A DNA stretch of 64,000 nucleotides from Oxalobacter aliiformigenes (GCF_027116575.1 NZ_CP098252.1:1364001-1428000); one strand, 5' to 3'; positions 26,433 through 34,853 are shown, counted from the stretch's first letter. Numbers and translations are program-made. The notes: a model not told the origin generated them from the letters alone.

Positions 26433-26879
26433 TCAGTGGGGTGAAATTTTCATATCCCATACTCGCATCACCTCTTTAATGGCATTTTCCAAAGAGATTT
26501 TTCTTCCATCATCGGTTTCTACATAAACCTCAATCGCCTCAGCCCAACACCCTTCCCCAAAAGGGGCTTGAAAAAATCCCGGAGGACATTTTATTTGGCC
26601 ATTTTCTTTAATATCAATATTTCTCCATTTTAATGATCCATGTTTCGTTGCGTCGGCTGCGTCTCTTACAACGGAATACAAAGGCGATAAGTCTGTAATA
26701 TCTTTACGTACTTCGGCCCTGTCTTTTTTGTAACCCAAAGAATAATAATCAATGATATGTTCAACAACTATTGCGGCGAGTCTTGCTTTTCGAATATTAA
26801 AACGCCCATTACCAGACAAATACTCGTCAACAGTCGGTTTGACAGTATTCCCAAAATAATCACGCAATATTTCTGGCAT
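26433..26879 (-). CDS. Conserved-looking hypothetical protein in the element
   Basis: A 148-residue, mostly helical soluble protein. The start at 26879 is well supported: GGAGG lies five bases before the ATG; earlier Mets at 26891 and 26942 are in frame but less well placed. The N-terminal part (MPEILRDYFGNTVKPTVDEYL, then ARLAAIVVEHIIDYYSLGY) resembles a group of uncharacterised proteins with an F-x-x-x-V-x-P-T start and an aromatic His-x-x-Asp-Tyr helix. Next comes VRDAADATKHGSLKW, a possible His-containing helix. The C-terminal 50 residues form a beta-rich part with ETDDGRKISLENAIKEV. It is the only clearly intact non-lipoprotein gene of this element, so it may be a cargo gene. Function unknown. 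Confidence 0.7.
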   Translation of the reverse strand: MPEILRDYFGNTVKPTVDEYLSGNGRFNIRKARLAAIVVEHIIDYYSLGYKKDRAEVRKDITDLSPLYSVVRDAADATKHGSLKWRNIDIKENGQIKCPPGFFQAPFGEGCWAEAIEVYVETDDGRKISLENAIKEVMRVWDMKISPH

Positions 26880-27220
26880 TGATTCCTCCATGCAATTGCC
26901 CGGCTTGTAAATTGCAGAAATCCCGGTCAATTTACACAGCACAAGATGTCATACTCTCTGCTTTTCCGGTCACTTATACGGATATATCAAATGTATCGAC
27001 CAATCCGTTAAACCGCTATATGATCAGATTATCCTTGCAGTTCTGGGCAACGAATAACTGAACGGTGCAGAGACGGCTTGATACTTTGGTAGCAGATCAC
27101 TATGCTTTGTCAGCTAGCTGCCTGTCAAATGCTCATGGATTGAGCAACCGTTACAACTCTTTGTACTGTCAGATGAATTTCCTCTTTTCCCGATCTTTAT
27201 CCACAGAAAAAAGGGATATC
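26880..27220. other. Intergenic region in the element
   Basis: About 340 bases between the hypothetical gene and the integrase remnant. Chance plus-strand frames only (27065-27364 runs antisense into the integrase). No hairpin with a T run is seen. Confidence 0.45.
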
Positions 27221-28035
27221 TCAAAATTTTTCAGCCAGTTTTTCTGCTGTCGCATTGTAATAGACTATCAGCATTTTCAAGTCACGGTGACCGGTCATTC
27301 CGGCAAGATCAAGAACGTCAGGTTTTTCAGCCAGCCGGTTATGGCTTCATGTCGCGTATCATGAAAATGCAGGTTATTAGTCATGGCGCGTTTCTTTGCT
27401 TTTTGAAAAAGTGCATCAAGATTACCCGATGTGATGTTGAAAACATTTTCAGTCCCTTCAATTCCGGGAAGCTGGCATAAAATCCGTATAGCCTCACCGG
27501 ATAACGGTACATCCTGGAAAACCATTGTTTGTCTCACCAAGATGAAGAAAACGCTTTGCCATATCTGTTTTGTCCCCTGCCAGATTTACGGTTTCACCAG
27601 CATGCATAGCCGTTTCTATCACAAAAAGAAAGGCAGGACCCTCCCGGGCTATTGTTGTTTCTGGTGTTTATTCGTAATCATCTCCAAGAGCAAATAACAG
27701 ACGATTTGTCTCGTCTTCTGTTATCCTGCGTTCCCTTGATTTCAGAGATGGTGTCTTCTTCACGAATTTTACGGGATTCTCATGAAGCCACTTCCATTCT
27801 GAAACCACAATACTTGAAGCGTTTGATAAAAAGTTCCATTCCCTGTTAACCGTTGAACTGGAGACGGTTTTCAATCTCTCATCTCTCCATGCTGCCATAT
27901 GGCGTACATCAAGAGCGGATAACATGATGTCTCCTATATCCATCCGCGAAATGGCATTCAAACGTCAAATCGGCATACGCCTCTTTTTCGTATAACGGCC
28001 CGCCATGACTTTTCCCGTTTCGTAATGGTGGACAT
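27221..28035 (-). pseudogene. Tyrosine recombinase (phage integrase), multiply frameshifted
   Basis: The pieces of one integrase lie in order on the minus strand. The N-terminus starts at 28035 (MSTITKREKSWRAVIRKRG, the usual DNA-binding start). The core-binding part is in 27961-27668 (MLSALDVRHMAAWRDERLKTVSSS). Then, in another frame, come AFLFVIETAMHAGETVNLA with a weakened catalytic Arg region, then 27540-27295 with FHDTRHEAITGWLK (the His-x-x-Arg box), and finally GMTGHRDLKMLIVYYNAT with the Tyr nucleophile in yet another frame, ending at 27221. At least three shifts plus an in-frame stop separate them, and part of the N-terminal domain is missing. The enzyme is dead and marks the far end of the element that begins at tRNA-Leu. 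Confidence 0.88.
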
Positions 28036-28421
28036 ATCTTTTTGGTACAGATGGTACAAATTTGGTGCGGTCCGTATTGAGAATATGTGTGAAATAGAAA
28101 GAAACAAAAAATTTATATATTTCAATAAATTGTGTTAAAAAGCGGGAAAACATGAAAATTTCATGCCATACCGGTCTCGGGAGCAATCTTCCCGCATTCA
28201 ATCGGCGCTTTGCCGGTGCGCATATTGTTGCAAGGCCGGAAATGCCGGCTTTACGGACAGAGCATCCGTGCAAACCACAAACATCAATACCATCGCTGTT
28301 GTCAAAAAACCGGTCACATTTCCGTTTCTGCGCATATCTCCTTCCACCAGACCGCATTCATTCCTTTTTTTATCCGTCAAAATAGCCTTGGGTAAAAACA
28401 GACCACTATTCCGTTTTTATC
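28036..28421. other. Element border region and esterase upstream region
   Basis: This stretch contains TTTGGTAC and TGGTACAAA repeats at about 28041-28062, immediately upstream of the integrase start, which may be recombinase arm sites or its promoter. TGGTGCGG (28063-28070) is the reverse complement of the last bases of tRNA-Leu but is inverted, so it is not a simple attachment repeat. From about 28150 the GC content returns to the chromosomal level. No gene is recognised. Confidence 0.4.
28391..28412 (+). promoter_or_regulatory. Possible third, partial copy of the AraC-associated element
   Basis: AAAAACAGACCACT (28394-28407) is identical to 6435-6448 and resembles AAAAATATACCATT at 3577-3590. 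It stands just before the esterase gene. A 14-base match can occur by chance in this much sequence, so it counts only because of its position. Confidence 0.25.
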
Positions 28422-29453
28422 ATGTCAGAAAAATATCAGCAATTTTTCCGCCCCGAATACCGCTTGTCCATTTTGACGGGAACGGAAATCGTGCAGCCGG
28501 TACATTCTGTTTTTCCGGAGACAAAAGCATTCCTTTCAACGATGCAAGCGATGTCCTGCGATATAATCCCGCTTTTTTACATTACAAAAATATCCATGCC
28601 CGACACTTTTTTTCATTGGTCTGCAAGCCTTTCCGGCATATCGGTAACCGAAACCGTTTATACCGTAACCGGTGGGACAGCAAGAAAAGCGCTGGTCTAC
28701 AAACCGGCCGGGAAAGGACCGTTTCCCGCAATGGTGTGCGTTCATGGAGGTGCCTGGGTTTCCGGCGACCGTTTCGCAACGGCCGGTTTCGCCGAACGGG
28801 TGGCGGCAACCGGTATCGTGATTATGGCGATCGACACCCGTCTTTCCCCGCAATATCCCTATCCGGCTGCCGTTGCCGATGTCAATTGCGCCACCCGCTG
28901 GCTGAAATACCACGCCGGCCGGTACGAAATCGACCCCGGACGGATCGGCGGACTGGGCGTCTCCAGCGGCGGTCATCTCCTGTTGCTGTCCGCCATGCGT
29001 TTTGACGATCCTCGCTATTGCACCGAAATGCCGGAAAATGTTCCGCTTTCAGCAAAAGCCGACGCGAGAATGGCTTTTGTCGTCACCTGCTCAGGTGTTC
29101 TCGATCCCCTGGCCCGTTACCGGATGGCCGAAAAAAACGGCGATAGCGATATTCTGCTATGTCATCGCGCCTTTTTCCGCCATATGGAAATCATGGAAGA
29201 AGCCAGTCCGCCACAAATCCTTTCACGTCAGGAAAAGGCCGATCTGCCCCCGGCACTCTTTTTTCAGGGAAGCGACGATCCGCGTCTGCCCCCCGATACT
29301 GCGGAAAAGACGGCCCGGGCATGGAAGAGGGCAGGAGGAACGGCGACGGCCATAATTTATCCCGAAACAGGACATTCCGTGGGGACATGGGGAAAAAAAG
29401 AACTGGCCGACATGCTTTTCCGCACACAGTCACTGGCATCGGTATCGTGCTGA
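28422..29453 (+). CDS. Alpha/beta hydrolase-fold esterase/lipase
   Basis: A serine hydrolase of the hormone-sensitive-lipase-like (alpha/beta hydrolase fold-3) group. The oxyanion-hole HGGAWVSGD, the nucleophile elbow GVSSGGH, an Asp in FFQGSDDPRLPPDTAEK and the His in PETGHSVG make a complete triad. The frame gives 343 residues, but the first 58 show no homology. A start at the Met at 28596 (MPDTFFHWS) would give the usual length of about 285 and is equally plausible; neither has a good ribosome site. The substrate is likely a short-chain ester. The end overlaps the start of a hemerythrin-like remnant. Confidence 0.85.
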   Translation: MSEKYQQFFRPEYRLSILTGTEIVQPVHSVFPETKAFLSTMQAMSCDIIPLFYITKISMPDTFFHWSASLSGISVTETVYTVTGGTARKALVYKPAGKGPFPAMVCVHGGAWVSGDRFATAGFAERVAATGIVIMAIDTRLSPQYPYPAAVADVNCATRWLKYHAGRYEIDPGRIGGLGVSSGGHLLLLSAMRFDDPRYCTEMPENVPLSAKADARMAFVVTCSGVLDPLARYRMAEKNGDSDILLCHRAFFRHMEIMEEASPPQILSRQEKADLPPALFFQGSDDPRLPPDTAEKTARAWKRAGGTATAIIYPETGHSVGTWGKKELADMLFRTQSLASVSC

Positions 29454-29800
29454 ATGGCCTTTACATCACCCGGACGCAACTGCTTGACGAAGTCAACGAG
29501 CTGCTGGCCTCTATGTGTCATAATCTGCCGAAAACGGAAATCGCGAAACGCATCGACAATTTGTTCACCCACATCGCCGGGCATTTCATGGATAAAGAAA
29601 CCATTCTGGCAGAAGCGGAAGACCATGAATTTCCTGTCCTACCGGCAACTTCTGCAAAAAGATATCCGCCTTTCGGCACGTCTTGCGCAAAACCGGCTTC
29701 GTCCCGACAAAATGTACCATTATCTGGCGAAAGATATCGTTGACGATCATATTCGGGCTGTCGATACCCGGTTCTTCAGCCATACCGGTTCAAAAAAACG
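29447..29800 (+). pseudogene. Hemerythrin-domain fragment with a frameshift
   Basis: One frame reads TQLLDEVNELLASMC, then IDNLFTHIAGHFMDKETIL; a second frame, from about 29625, continues FLSYRQLLQKDIRLSARL, then MYHYLAKDIVDDHI and AVDTRFF. Put together they look like the end of a bacteriohemerythrin or a hemerythrin domain of a larger protein (HF-x-x-E/K-E-x-I-L, later H-I-x-x-x-D). A shift near 29620-29640 separates them, and the expected middle His ligand is not seen. No ATG start fits. It is probably a relic of an oxygen- or iron-binding sensor domain. Confidence 0.6.
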
Positions 29801-30074
29801 GACAGGACGGATAAACCGGCCCGAAATCCGATCCGTCCCACCTTGCGAATCCATCCTGCCGTCGGGAAGAATCCGCCGACCGTTTTTTTATCCTTTCCGT
29901 TCCTTTCCGGCAACGTTTCCCGCCATGAATGGTGACAAGTCCGATATGATAGGCGTCATCGTGCCGTTGTGCTCTCATATCCATCACCGTCGCAAATCAC
30001 GGCAATCTCCGGTGAATTCACCAGTTTCCAGAGGCCAGAAAGCAAGCGGCTTTCATCATCCAGGAAAATCTGTC

Positions 30075-30926
30075 ATGTATTCCGCCGATACAGGAAAAGT
30101 GAAAATAACCGTTCTGACCGATGACACAGTGGCATCCGAGGCGCTGCTTGCCGAACACGGTGTCTCGATTCTCGTCGAACTGGCCAGCGGCCACCGCTGG
30201 CTGATCGATACAGGGACGACCGATATCTTCATGGAAAACGCCCGGAGAATGGGTATCAGTCTGGACAATCTGACCGGCATCGCCATCACCCACGGGCATG
30301 ACGACCATACCGGAGGACTGACGTTTTATTCCCGGCTCAAGGGAAATCCGCCCGTTTACGGTCATCCCTACATCTGGCACAAATCCTACCAGATCAGACC
30401 GGGCATGCCGGTCCGCATCACCGGCATGCCCTATCTGGCCCGCAAGGAAGCTGCGCCGTTTTTTCATGCTGTCAATCATGTCACCCAACTGGACGACGGT
30501 CTCTGCTTTTTTACGGACATTCCCAGAGAACCGGGCAGCTTCGCCCCTATTGCCGGGAATTTTTTCAATGAGGACGGTACCGGCCCCGTTCCGCTGATCG
30601 ACGATGCCGCCATCGTCATCCGGGTACAGGAAGGACTGATTGTCATTATCGGATGCGGTCATGCCGGTTATACCAACATCCTCGGCGCCATTCACAAGGA
30701 ATTTCCCGAAGAAAAACTGCTTGCCGTCATTGGCGGGCTTCACCTGACGAACGCCAGTGAAACGGTTCTGGCTGAAGCTGTCCGGTGCACGCGCCGTTTC
30801 ATGACAGACCGGTTCGCTTTCCATTGTGGCCATTGTACCGGTGAAAACGCCTTGCGGTATTTCAGGAAAGCATTCGGAGAAAAAGCCGTCAGGCCCATGG
30901 GAGCGGGCAGAACGCTTGAATTCTGA
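30075..30926 (+). CDS. Metallo-beta-lactamase-fold hydrolase
   Basis: A 283-residue protein of the MBL superfamily. The metal motif H-x-H-x-D-H is present as THGHDDHTGG, preceded by LIDTGTTDIFMENARRMG. A second metal His is in IIGCGHAGYTNIL, and GGLHL and FHCGHCTG supply later ligands. This arrangement is that of the group named after dihydropterin ribofuranosyl-aminobenzene phosphate synthase, a name carried over from archaeal methanopterin synthesis; the bacterial substrates are mostly unknown. The Met at 30075 follows AGGAAAA; the frame continues far upstream by chance through the hemerythrin remnant. The gene stands alone. Confidence 0.85.
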   Translation: MYSADTGKVKITVLTDDTVASEALLAEHGVSILVELASGHRWLIDTGTTDIFMENARRMGISLDNLTGIAITHGHDDHTGGLTFYSRLKGNPPVYGHPYIWHKSYQIRPGMPVRITGMPYLARKEAAPFFHAVNHVTQLDDGLCFFTDIPREPGSFAPIAGNFFNEDGTGPVPLIDDAAIVIRVQEGLIVIIGCGHAGYTNILGAIHKEFPEEKLLAVIGGLHLTNASETVLAEAVRCTRRFMTDRFAFHCGHCTGENALRYFRKAFGEKAVRPMGAGRTLEF

Positions 30927-31300
30927 ACACACGAAGCGAACTCCCCGGCAAACCCGTCCCGCGAAATCGTGTCATTCCCGTTCCGCCGAAGAAAGAACGA
31001 CCTGCCGGCTTTAAAACAGAATGTTTCGGCATGAAATTCTTCCCGCAAAACACCTTGTGGACCCAAAAAGAGAATCTGTCTGCTTTTCGTCTCAGGGAAA
31101 GCTGCAAATGACTTTTCTCACTGGACACTGACATGGCCTGCAGGTACTCTATAGGAAAGAGGGGCACCGGTTCCGTATCCGCTCTTTCCCTGCGGATAGC
31201 ATCTGCATAACCGTAGTCTCCCAGTCGTTTCTGTATTGTCCGCCGGATGCAAAACCGGATTTTGCGTCCTGTTTCCAAACCGATATGGAAGGAGCATTCT
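30927..31300. other. Intergenic region, no gene seen
   Basis: About 370 bases. Long minus-strand frames here are shadows of the alcohol dehydrogenase gene. A good ribosome site (GGAAGGAG) ends the region; no clear promoter could be picked out. Confidence 0.45.
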
Positions 31301-32374
31301 ATGCGTACCATGAAAGCGGCCGTTTTCGTCAAACCCGGCAAAATCGTACTGGATGAAAAACCCGTCCCCAAAGCCGGTCCCGGCGAAGCGCTGGTCAAAA
31401 TCACGACAACCACCATCTGCGGCACCGATGTCCATATCCTGAAAGGGGAATATCCCGTCAAACCGGGTCTGACGATCGGGCATGAACCGGTCGGTGTCAT
31501 CGAGGAACTGGGGACCGGCGTGACCGGATACAGGATCGGACAGCGCGTTCTCGTCGGTGCCATTACTCCCTGTGGCCAGTGTTACGCCTGTCTGGACAAC
31601 CATTCGTCCCAGTGCGGCGGTCATGGGGCCTATGGCTGGAAAGCGCTGGGAGGCTGGAAATTCGGCAACACGATCGACGGCTGTCAGGCCGAATATGTGC
31701 TGGTGCCGGACGCCATGGCCAATCTGGAACCGATTCCGGACGATCTGACCGATGAACAGGTACTGATGTGTCCGGATATCATGAGTACCGGTTTTTCCGG
31801 CGCGGAAAGCGGCAAGGTCAAGATCGGGGATACGGTCGTGGTTTTCGCGCAAGGGCCGATCGGTTTGTGTGCCACGGCGGGAGCGAAACTGAGAGGGGCA
31901 ACCCGCATCATCACGGTTGACGGTATTGCAGAACGGCTGGCGATTTCGAAACGGATGGGTGCGGATATCACCATCAATTTCCGGGAAAAGAATCCGATCG
32001 ACGAAATCATGAAAATCACCGATGGAAAAGGGGTGGATGTCGCCATCGAGGCGCTGGGTACCCAGCAGACGTTCGAAAGCTGCCTGCGTGTTCTGAAACC
32101 CGGCGGTGTTCTTTCCAGCCTGGGGGTCTATTCCGGACAGTTGACCCTGCCGGGAGACGCATTCGCTTCCGGACTGGCCGACCAGACCATTGTCACGACA
32201 CTGTGTCCGGGCGGCAAGGAGCGCATGCGCCGTCTTCTGAACGTGGTCGAAAGCGGACGCGTCGATCTGAAACCGCTGGTTACGCATCGTTTCCGGCTTG
32301 ACCAGATCGAGGAAGCGTACGACCTTTTCGCCAATGCCAGAGACGGTGTCCTGAAAATCGCCATCACTCCCTGA
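31301..32374 (+). CDS. Zinc-dependent alcohol dehydrogenase
   Basis: A 357-residue medium-chain alcohol dehydrogenase that oxidises or reduces an alcohol/aldehyde or ketone with NAD(P). The catalytic zinc ligands are visible in TTICGTDVHILKG (Cys) and IGHEPVG (His-Glu). The structural-zinc cysteines appear in PCGQCYACLDNHSSQC. The cofactor loop is FAQGPIGLCATAGAKLRGA, and DGIAERL after the next strand suggests a nucleotide-selective acidic residue. The sequence is closest in style to secondary-alcohol (isopropanol-type) dehydrogenases. GGAAGGAG precedes the ATG at ideal spacing. A strong terminator follows, so it is probably transcribed alone. Confidence 0.92.
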   Translation: MRTMKAAVFVKPGKIVLDEKPVPKAGPGEALVKITTTTICGTDVHILKGEYPVKPGLTIGHEPVGVIEELGTGVTGYRIGQRVLVGAITPCGQCYACLDNHSSQCGGHGAYGWKALGGWKFGNTIDGCQAEYVLVPDAMANLEPIPDDLTDEQVLMCPDIMSTGFSGAESGKVKIGDTVVVFAQGPIGLCATAGAKLRGATRIITVDGIAERLAISKRMGADITINFREKNPIDEIMKITDGKGVDVAIEALGTQQTFESCLRVLKPGGVLSSLGVYSGQLTLPGDAFASGLADQTIVTTLCPGGKERMRRLLNVVESGRVDLKPLVTHRFRLDQIEEAYDLFANARDGVLKIAITP

Positions 32375-32393
32375 TTTATCTCAATTGTCGTCT

Positions 32394-32432
32394 TCCGGCC
32401 GGATTGTATCCTGCAATTCGGCCGGATTTTTT
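32394..32432 (+). terminator. Rho-independent terminator of the alcohol dehydrogenase gene
   Basis: TCCGGCCGGATTG (32394-32406) pairs with CAATTCGGCCGGA (32414-32426) over 13 bp with one G-T wobble and a 7-base loop, followed by TTTTTT (32427-32432). Confidence 0.9.
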
Positions 32433-32562
32433 GACCTTCCCCCATTCCGATCCGTTTTCACCCAGCGAAACCACAGCCGGGACAAGTCTCCCGAAGGGAA
32501 GATTTTTTCACGGCCGGCCCGGCAACCGGATACCCGCTATCCGGCACAACCAAGGAACGACC

Positions 32563-32949
32563 ATGAATAAAAGACCACCGATCACCGTAACGACGCATGA
32601 CTACGAACGGCTCGAACAGATGCTGCGAAATCCCCGGTACAAAAACATTCCGGGTATCGAAAGCCTTCAGGACGAACTGGACAGGGCCAATGTCGTGGAA
32701 CCCGACGAGCTGCCGGAAAACGTGATCGCCATCAATTCCATGGCCCGTTTTGTCGATGACTGCACCAGCGACCAGTATGAAGTCACTCTGGTCTATCCGG
32801 ACAAGGCGGACGGTGTATCGAACATTTCCGTCCTCGCTCCGGTCGGAAGCGCGCTGCTCGGCATGTCCGTCGGCCAGTCGATTCCCTGGCAGGTTCCCGG
32901 AAGACAAAAACTGCATCTGAGAGTGCTTGACGTCAAATCACCGGACTGA
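32563..32949 (+). CDS. rnk: Regulator of nucleoside diphosphate kinase (GreA/GreB C-terminal-like)
   Basis: A 128-residue Rnk-type protein. Rnk proteins carry an FKBP-like GreA/GreB C-terminal domain that binds RNA polymerase. The N-terminal part (ITVTTHDYERLEQMLRN) is a short coiled coil and the rest is the domain itself (EVTLVYPDKADGVSNISVLAPVGSALLGMSVGQSIPWQVPG). In Escherichia coli Rnk affects nucleoside diphosphate kinase and alginate-related regulation, but its direct action is on RNA polymerase. AAGGA lies before the Met at 32563; the longer frame to 32404 runs through the preceding terminator and is not real. An SDR gene follows. Confidence 0.88.
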   Translation: MNKRPPITVTTHDYERLEQMLRNPRYKNIPGIESLQDELDRANVVEPDELPENVIAINSMARFVDDCTSDQYEVTLVYPDKADGVSNISVLAPVGSALLGMSVGQSIPWQVPGRQKLHLRVLDVKSPD

Positions 32950-33074
32950 AACGGAAAATCATGGGATCTGCCAAAAATCCCGTCTTTCGCCTGAATTCCG
33001 GCATGTTTGCCGATGTTTCCGGTAAAGACTTCAAGATCCCGGAAAATTTCCCCAAAAATTTGAAAGGACACGAC

Positions 33075-33803
33075 ATGAACGAATCGAGAATCGCACTGGT
33101 AACCGGCGGCAACAAAGGAATCGGATACGAAATCTGTCGCCAGCTCATGCGCAGGGGTTGTCATGTCCTGCTCGGCGCACGCAATCGTTCGGAAGGCGAA
33201 GCGGCAGTCGCCGCGCTGACAAAAGAAGAAAAGGGCGACATCGGATTCATCACCATCGACCTGAACGATCCTCGTACATTTTCCATAGCACAGGCCGACA
33301 TTTCCGGCCGGTTCGGAAAACTCGATATCCTGGTCAACAATGCGGGCATCGTACCTGACGGCGATTACAAGGTGTATGACGTTCCCGTTCGTATTCTGAA
33401 AGAAACGTTCGATACCAATTTTTTCGCGCTGGTGGAACTGACACAAATCATGTTGCCGCTGATCCGGAAAAGCCCTGCCGGCCGGATCGTCAACCAGTCC
33501 AGCATTCTGGCTTCCCTGACAGCCCAGAGTCTCCCGGATTCCCCTCTGAAACAGGGAAAGTCATTCGCTTACAACGCCAGCAAAACAGCCGTCAACGCCT
33601 TCACCGTCCATCTGGCGGATTTTCTGAAAGGAACACCGGTGAAAGTCAACTCAGCCCATCCCGGCAGTGTCAGGACAGCCATGAACCCCGGAGGCAATCT
33701 GGAGGATTTTGAAGGAGCCAGAACCGCTGTGGCATTGGCCATGTTGCCTGAAAACGGCCCGAGCGGCGGATTCTTTTACCTCGACACGCCTCTGCCCTGG
33801 TAA
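33075..33803 (+). CDS. Short-chain dehydrogenase (carbonyl-reductase-like)
   Basis: A 242-residue SDR with TGGNKGIGYEICRQL (glycine motif), then ARNRSEGE, where Arg after the second strand suggests NADP(H), NNAGIV, SSILASL and the catalytic YNASK. This arrangement, with a shorter C-terminus and FFALVELTQ, is that of animal- and plant-type carbonyl reductases and their bacterial relatives. AAAGGA stands before the Met at 33075; the frame opens upstream to 32961 without homology. It lies about 125 bases after rnk on the same strand. Confidence 0.87.
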   Translation: MNESRIALVTGGNKGIGYEICRQLMRRGCHVLLGARNRSEGEAAVAALTKEEKGDIGFITIDLNDPRTFSIAQADISGRFGKLDILVNNAGIVPDGDYKVYDVPVRILKETFDTNFFALVELTQIMLPLIRKSPAGRIVNQSSILASLTAQSLPDSPLKQGKSFAYNASKTAVNAFTVHLADFLKGTPVKVNSAHPGSVRTAMNPGGNLEDFEGARTAVALAMLPENGPSGGFFYLDTPLPW

Positions 33804-33925
33804 TCACCCGAAGGAACGTAACTGCCAGAAAAATCCTGCACGGCGCCCTTCATCCGGCCAAAGGCACTGCCCGCCGGATACGTACGCCCGATACGGACGG
33901 ATTCGCACGACAAGTAAATATCATG

Positions 33926-34229
33926 TCAGTAATGGTATCTTCCGCCTCTCATGTAATGACGGGAACGGTCGAACTGGCGACAGGACCTTTCCTGTTCACG
34001 TTGCAACCTTTGCTGGCTGTCATAGAGACGTTCCTGCTGGCGCTGCATTTGCTCGTAACCGGGATAGCTGTTCCGGTACCGGGGAATGGGATTGGAAAAA
34101 TTATACTTGTATTGCGGTCGATAAGCCATGATCACGGTAATAGCCGTAGCGTCCCGCCTGTGCCGGAACGGACAGCATCAGGACGCACAGCGCGGTGGCC
34201 ATGACAATACCTTGCCTGAGACAAAGCAT
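33926..34229 (-). pseudogene. Small secreted Tyr/Arg/Gln-rich protein split by a frameshift
   Basis: A gene begins at 34229 with AGGAG upstream and a good signal peptide (MLCLRQGIVMATALCVLML, cleavage after PAQA), then GRYGYYRDHG, and stops at 34101. A second frame, open from 34135 to 33926, continues in the same style: YRPQYKYNFSNPIPRYRNSYPGY, a Gln/Arg coiled stretch and MRGGRYHY. Together they would form one exported protein of about 95-100 residues, so a one-base shift near 34110-34140 seems likely. Alternatively these are two overlapping genes. The next gene (34545-34853) has similar length and style. Confidence 0.5.
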
Positions 34230-34521
34230 CGCATTCTCCTGTCCGGATCGGTATCGGAAATCCTGTGTCAGGATATCCCGGCTTTCCATTCCCGGCCGGA
34301 TATCCGTACGACCCATTCACGCATTCGGAACAAAAGCCGTTTTTGCAAGGCAAAAGTGTTCCGGAAAAAACACGGAATACTTCAACACACTTCCCGAATA
34401 TCCGAAACCGGCCTGTTACTGTTCATCATGAAAAAACGGGAACAGGCAATACGCGATAGAATTTCCCATAAAAACCGGCCGGCTTTTCCTGACGATCGCT
34501 TCACGATTTTCCGGTCCATCC

Positions 34522-34544
34522 CGGAAAATCACCCGGATTTTCCG
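34522..34544 (-). terminator. Hairpin after the small secreted protein gene
   Basis: CGGAAAATC (34522-34530) pairs with GATTTTCCG (34536-34544) around a 5-base loop, touching the stop codon of the gene at 34545. No T run follows, so it is a weak candidate. Confidence 0.35.
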
Positions 34545-34853
34545 TCAGTCCCAGTAATGATGCCGACCATCCTGTATATAACAAGGCCTGCCTGAATCGC
34601 GGTACCGCTGCACGCGATCACGCGGTATGTCCCGGTTTTCATTGTATTCCTCATCCTGCCCGCGCCGGTTGCGGTACGCACCCCGATCATCGTCATCATA
34701 CCGGTACGCTCCTCCGTTATGATGATACGAGGGACCGCCATCATAATAATCATGGTAAGACCGGCAATGAGCACCGGCCTGCAACGGCGCCAAAATAGCA
34801 AGACTGACCAGAACCGATACACCGGCAAAAATACTGTGCTTGAAACGGGCCAT
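34545..34853 (-). CDS. Small secreted Tyr/Asp/Arg-rich protein
   Basis: A 102-residue exported protein. Residues 1-27 form a signal peptide (MARFKHSIFAGVSVLVSLAIL, then QAGA). The mature part is low-complexity, with repeated Tyr, His, Asp and Arg (HCRSYHDYYDGGPSYHH, YRYDDDDRGAYRNRRG) and one further Cys near the end (GRPCYIQ). AGGAG lies before the Met at 34853. The style is like the neighbouring frameshifted protein and like small periplasmic proteins of unknown role, possibly metal-binding through His/Asp/Tyr. The Asp run and the single Cys pair are the only specific features. Confidence 0.7.
   Translation of the reverse strand: MARFKHSIFAGVSVLVSLAILAPLQAGAHCRSYHDYYDGGPSYHHNGGAYRYDDDDRGAYRNRRGQDEEYNENRDIPRDRVQRYRDSGRPCYIQDGRHHYWD

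Noticed and set aside
28063..28070. TGGTGCGG as an attachment-site repeat of the tRNA-Leu 3' end
   Set aside because: It matches only 8 bases and is inverted relative to the tRNA, whereas attachment sites after integration are direct repeats.
29454..30074. N-terminal extension of the MBL-fold protein
   Set aside because: The 207 extra codons include the second half of the hemerythrin remnant and unrelated sequence; the MBL fold and ribosome site fit the Met at 30075.
31118..32287. A 389-codon minus-strand frame
   Set aside because: It lies entirely opposite the alcohol dehydrogenase gene, which has all family motifs; the antisense frame has none.
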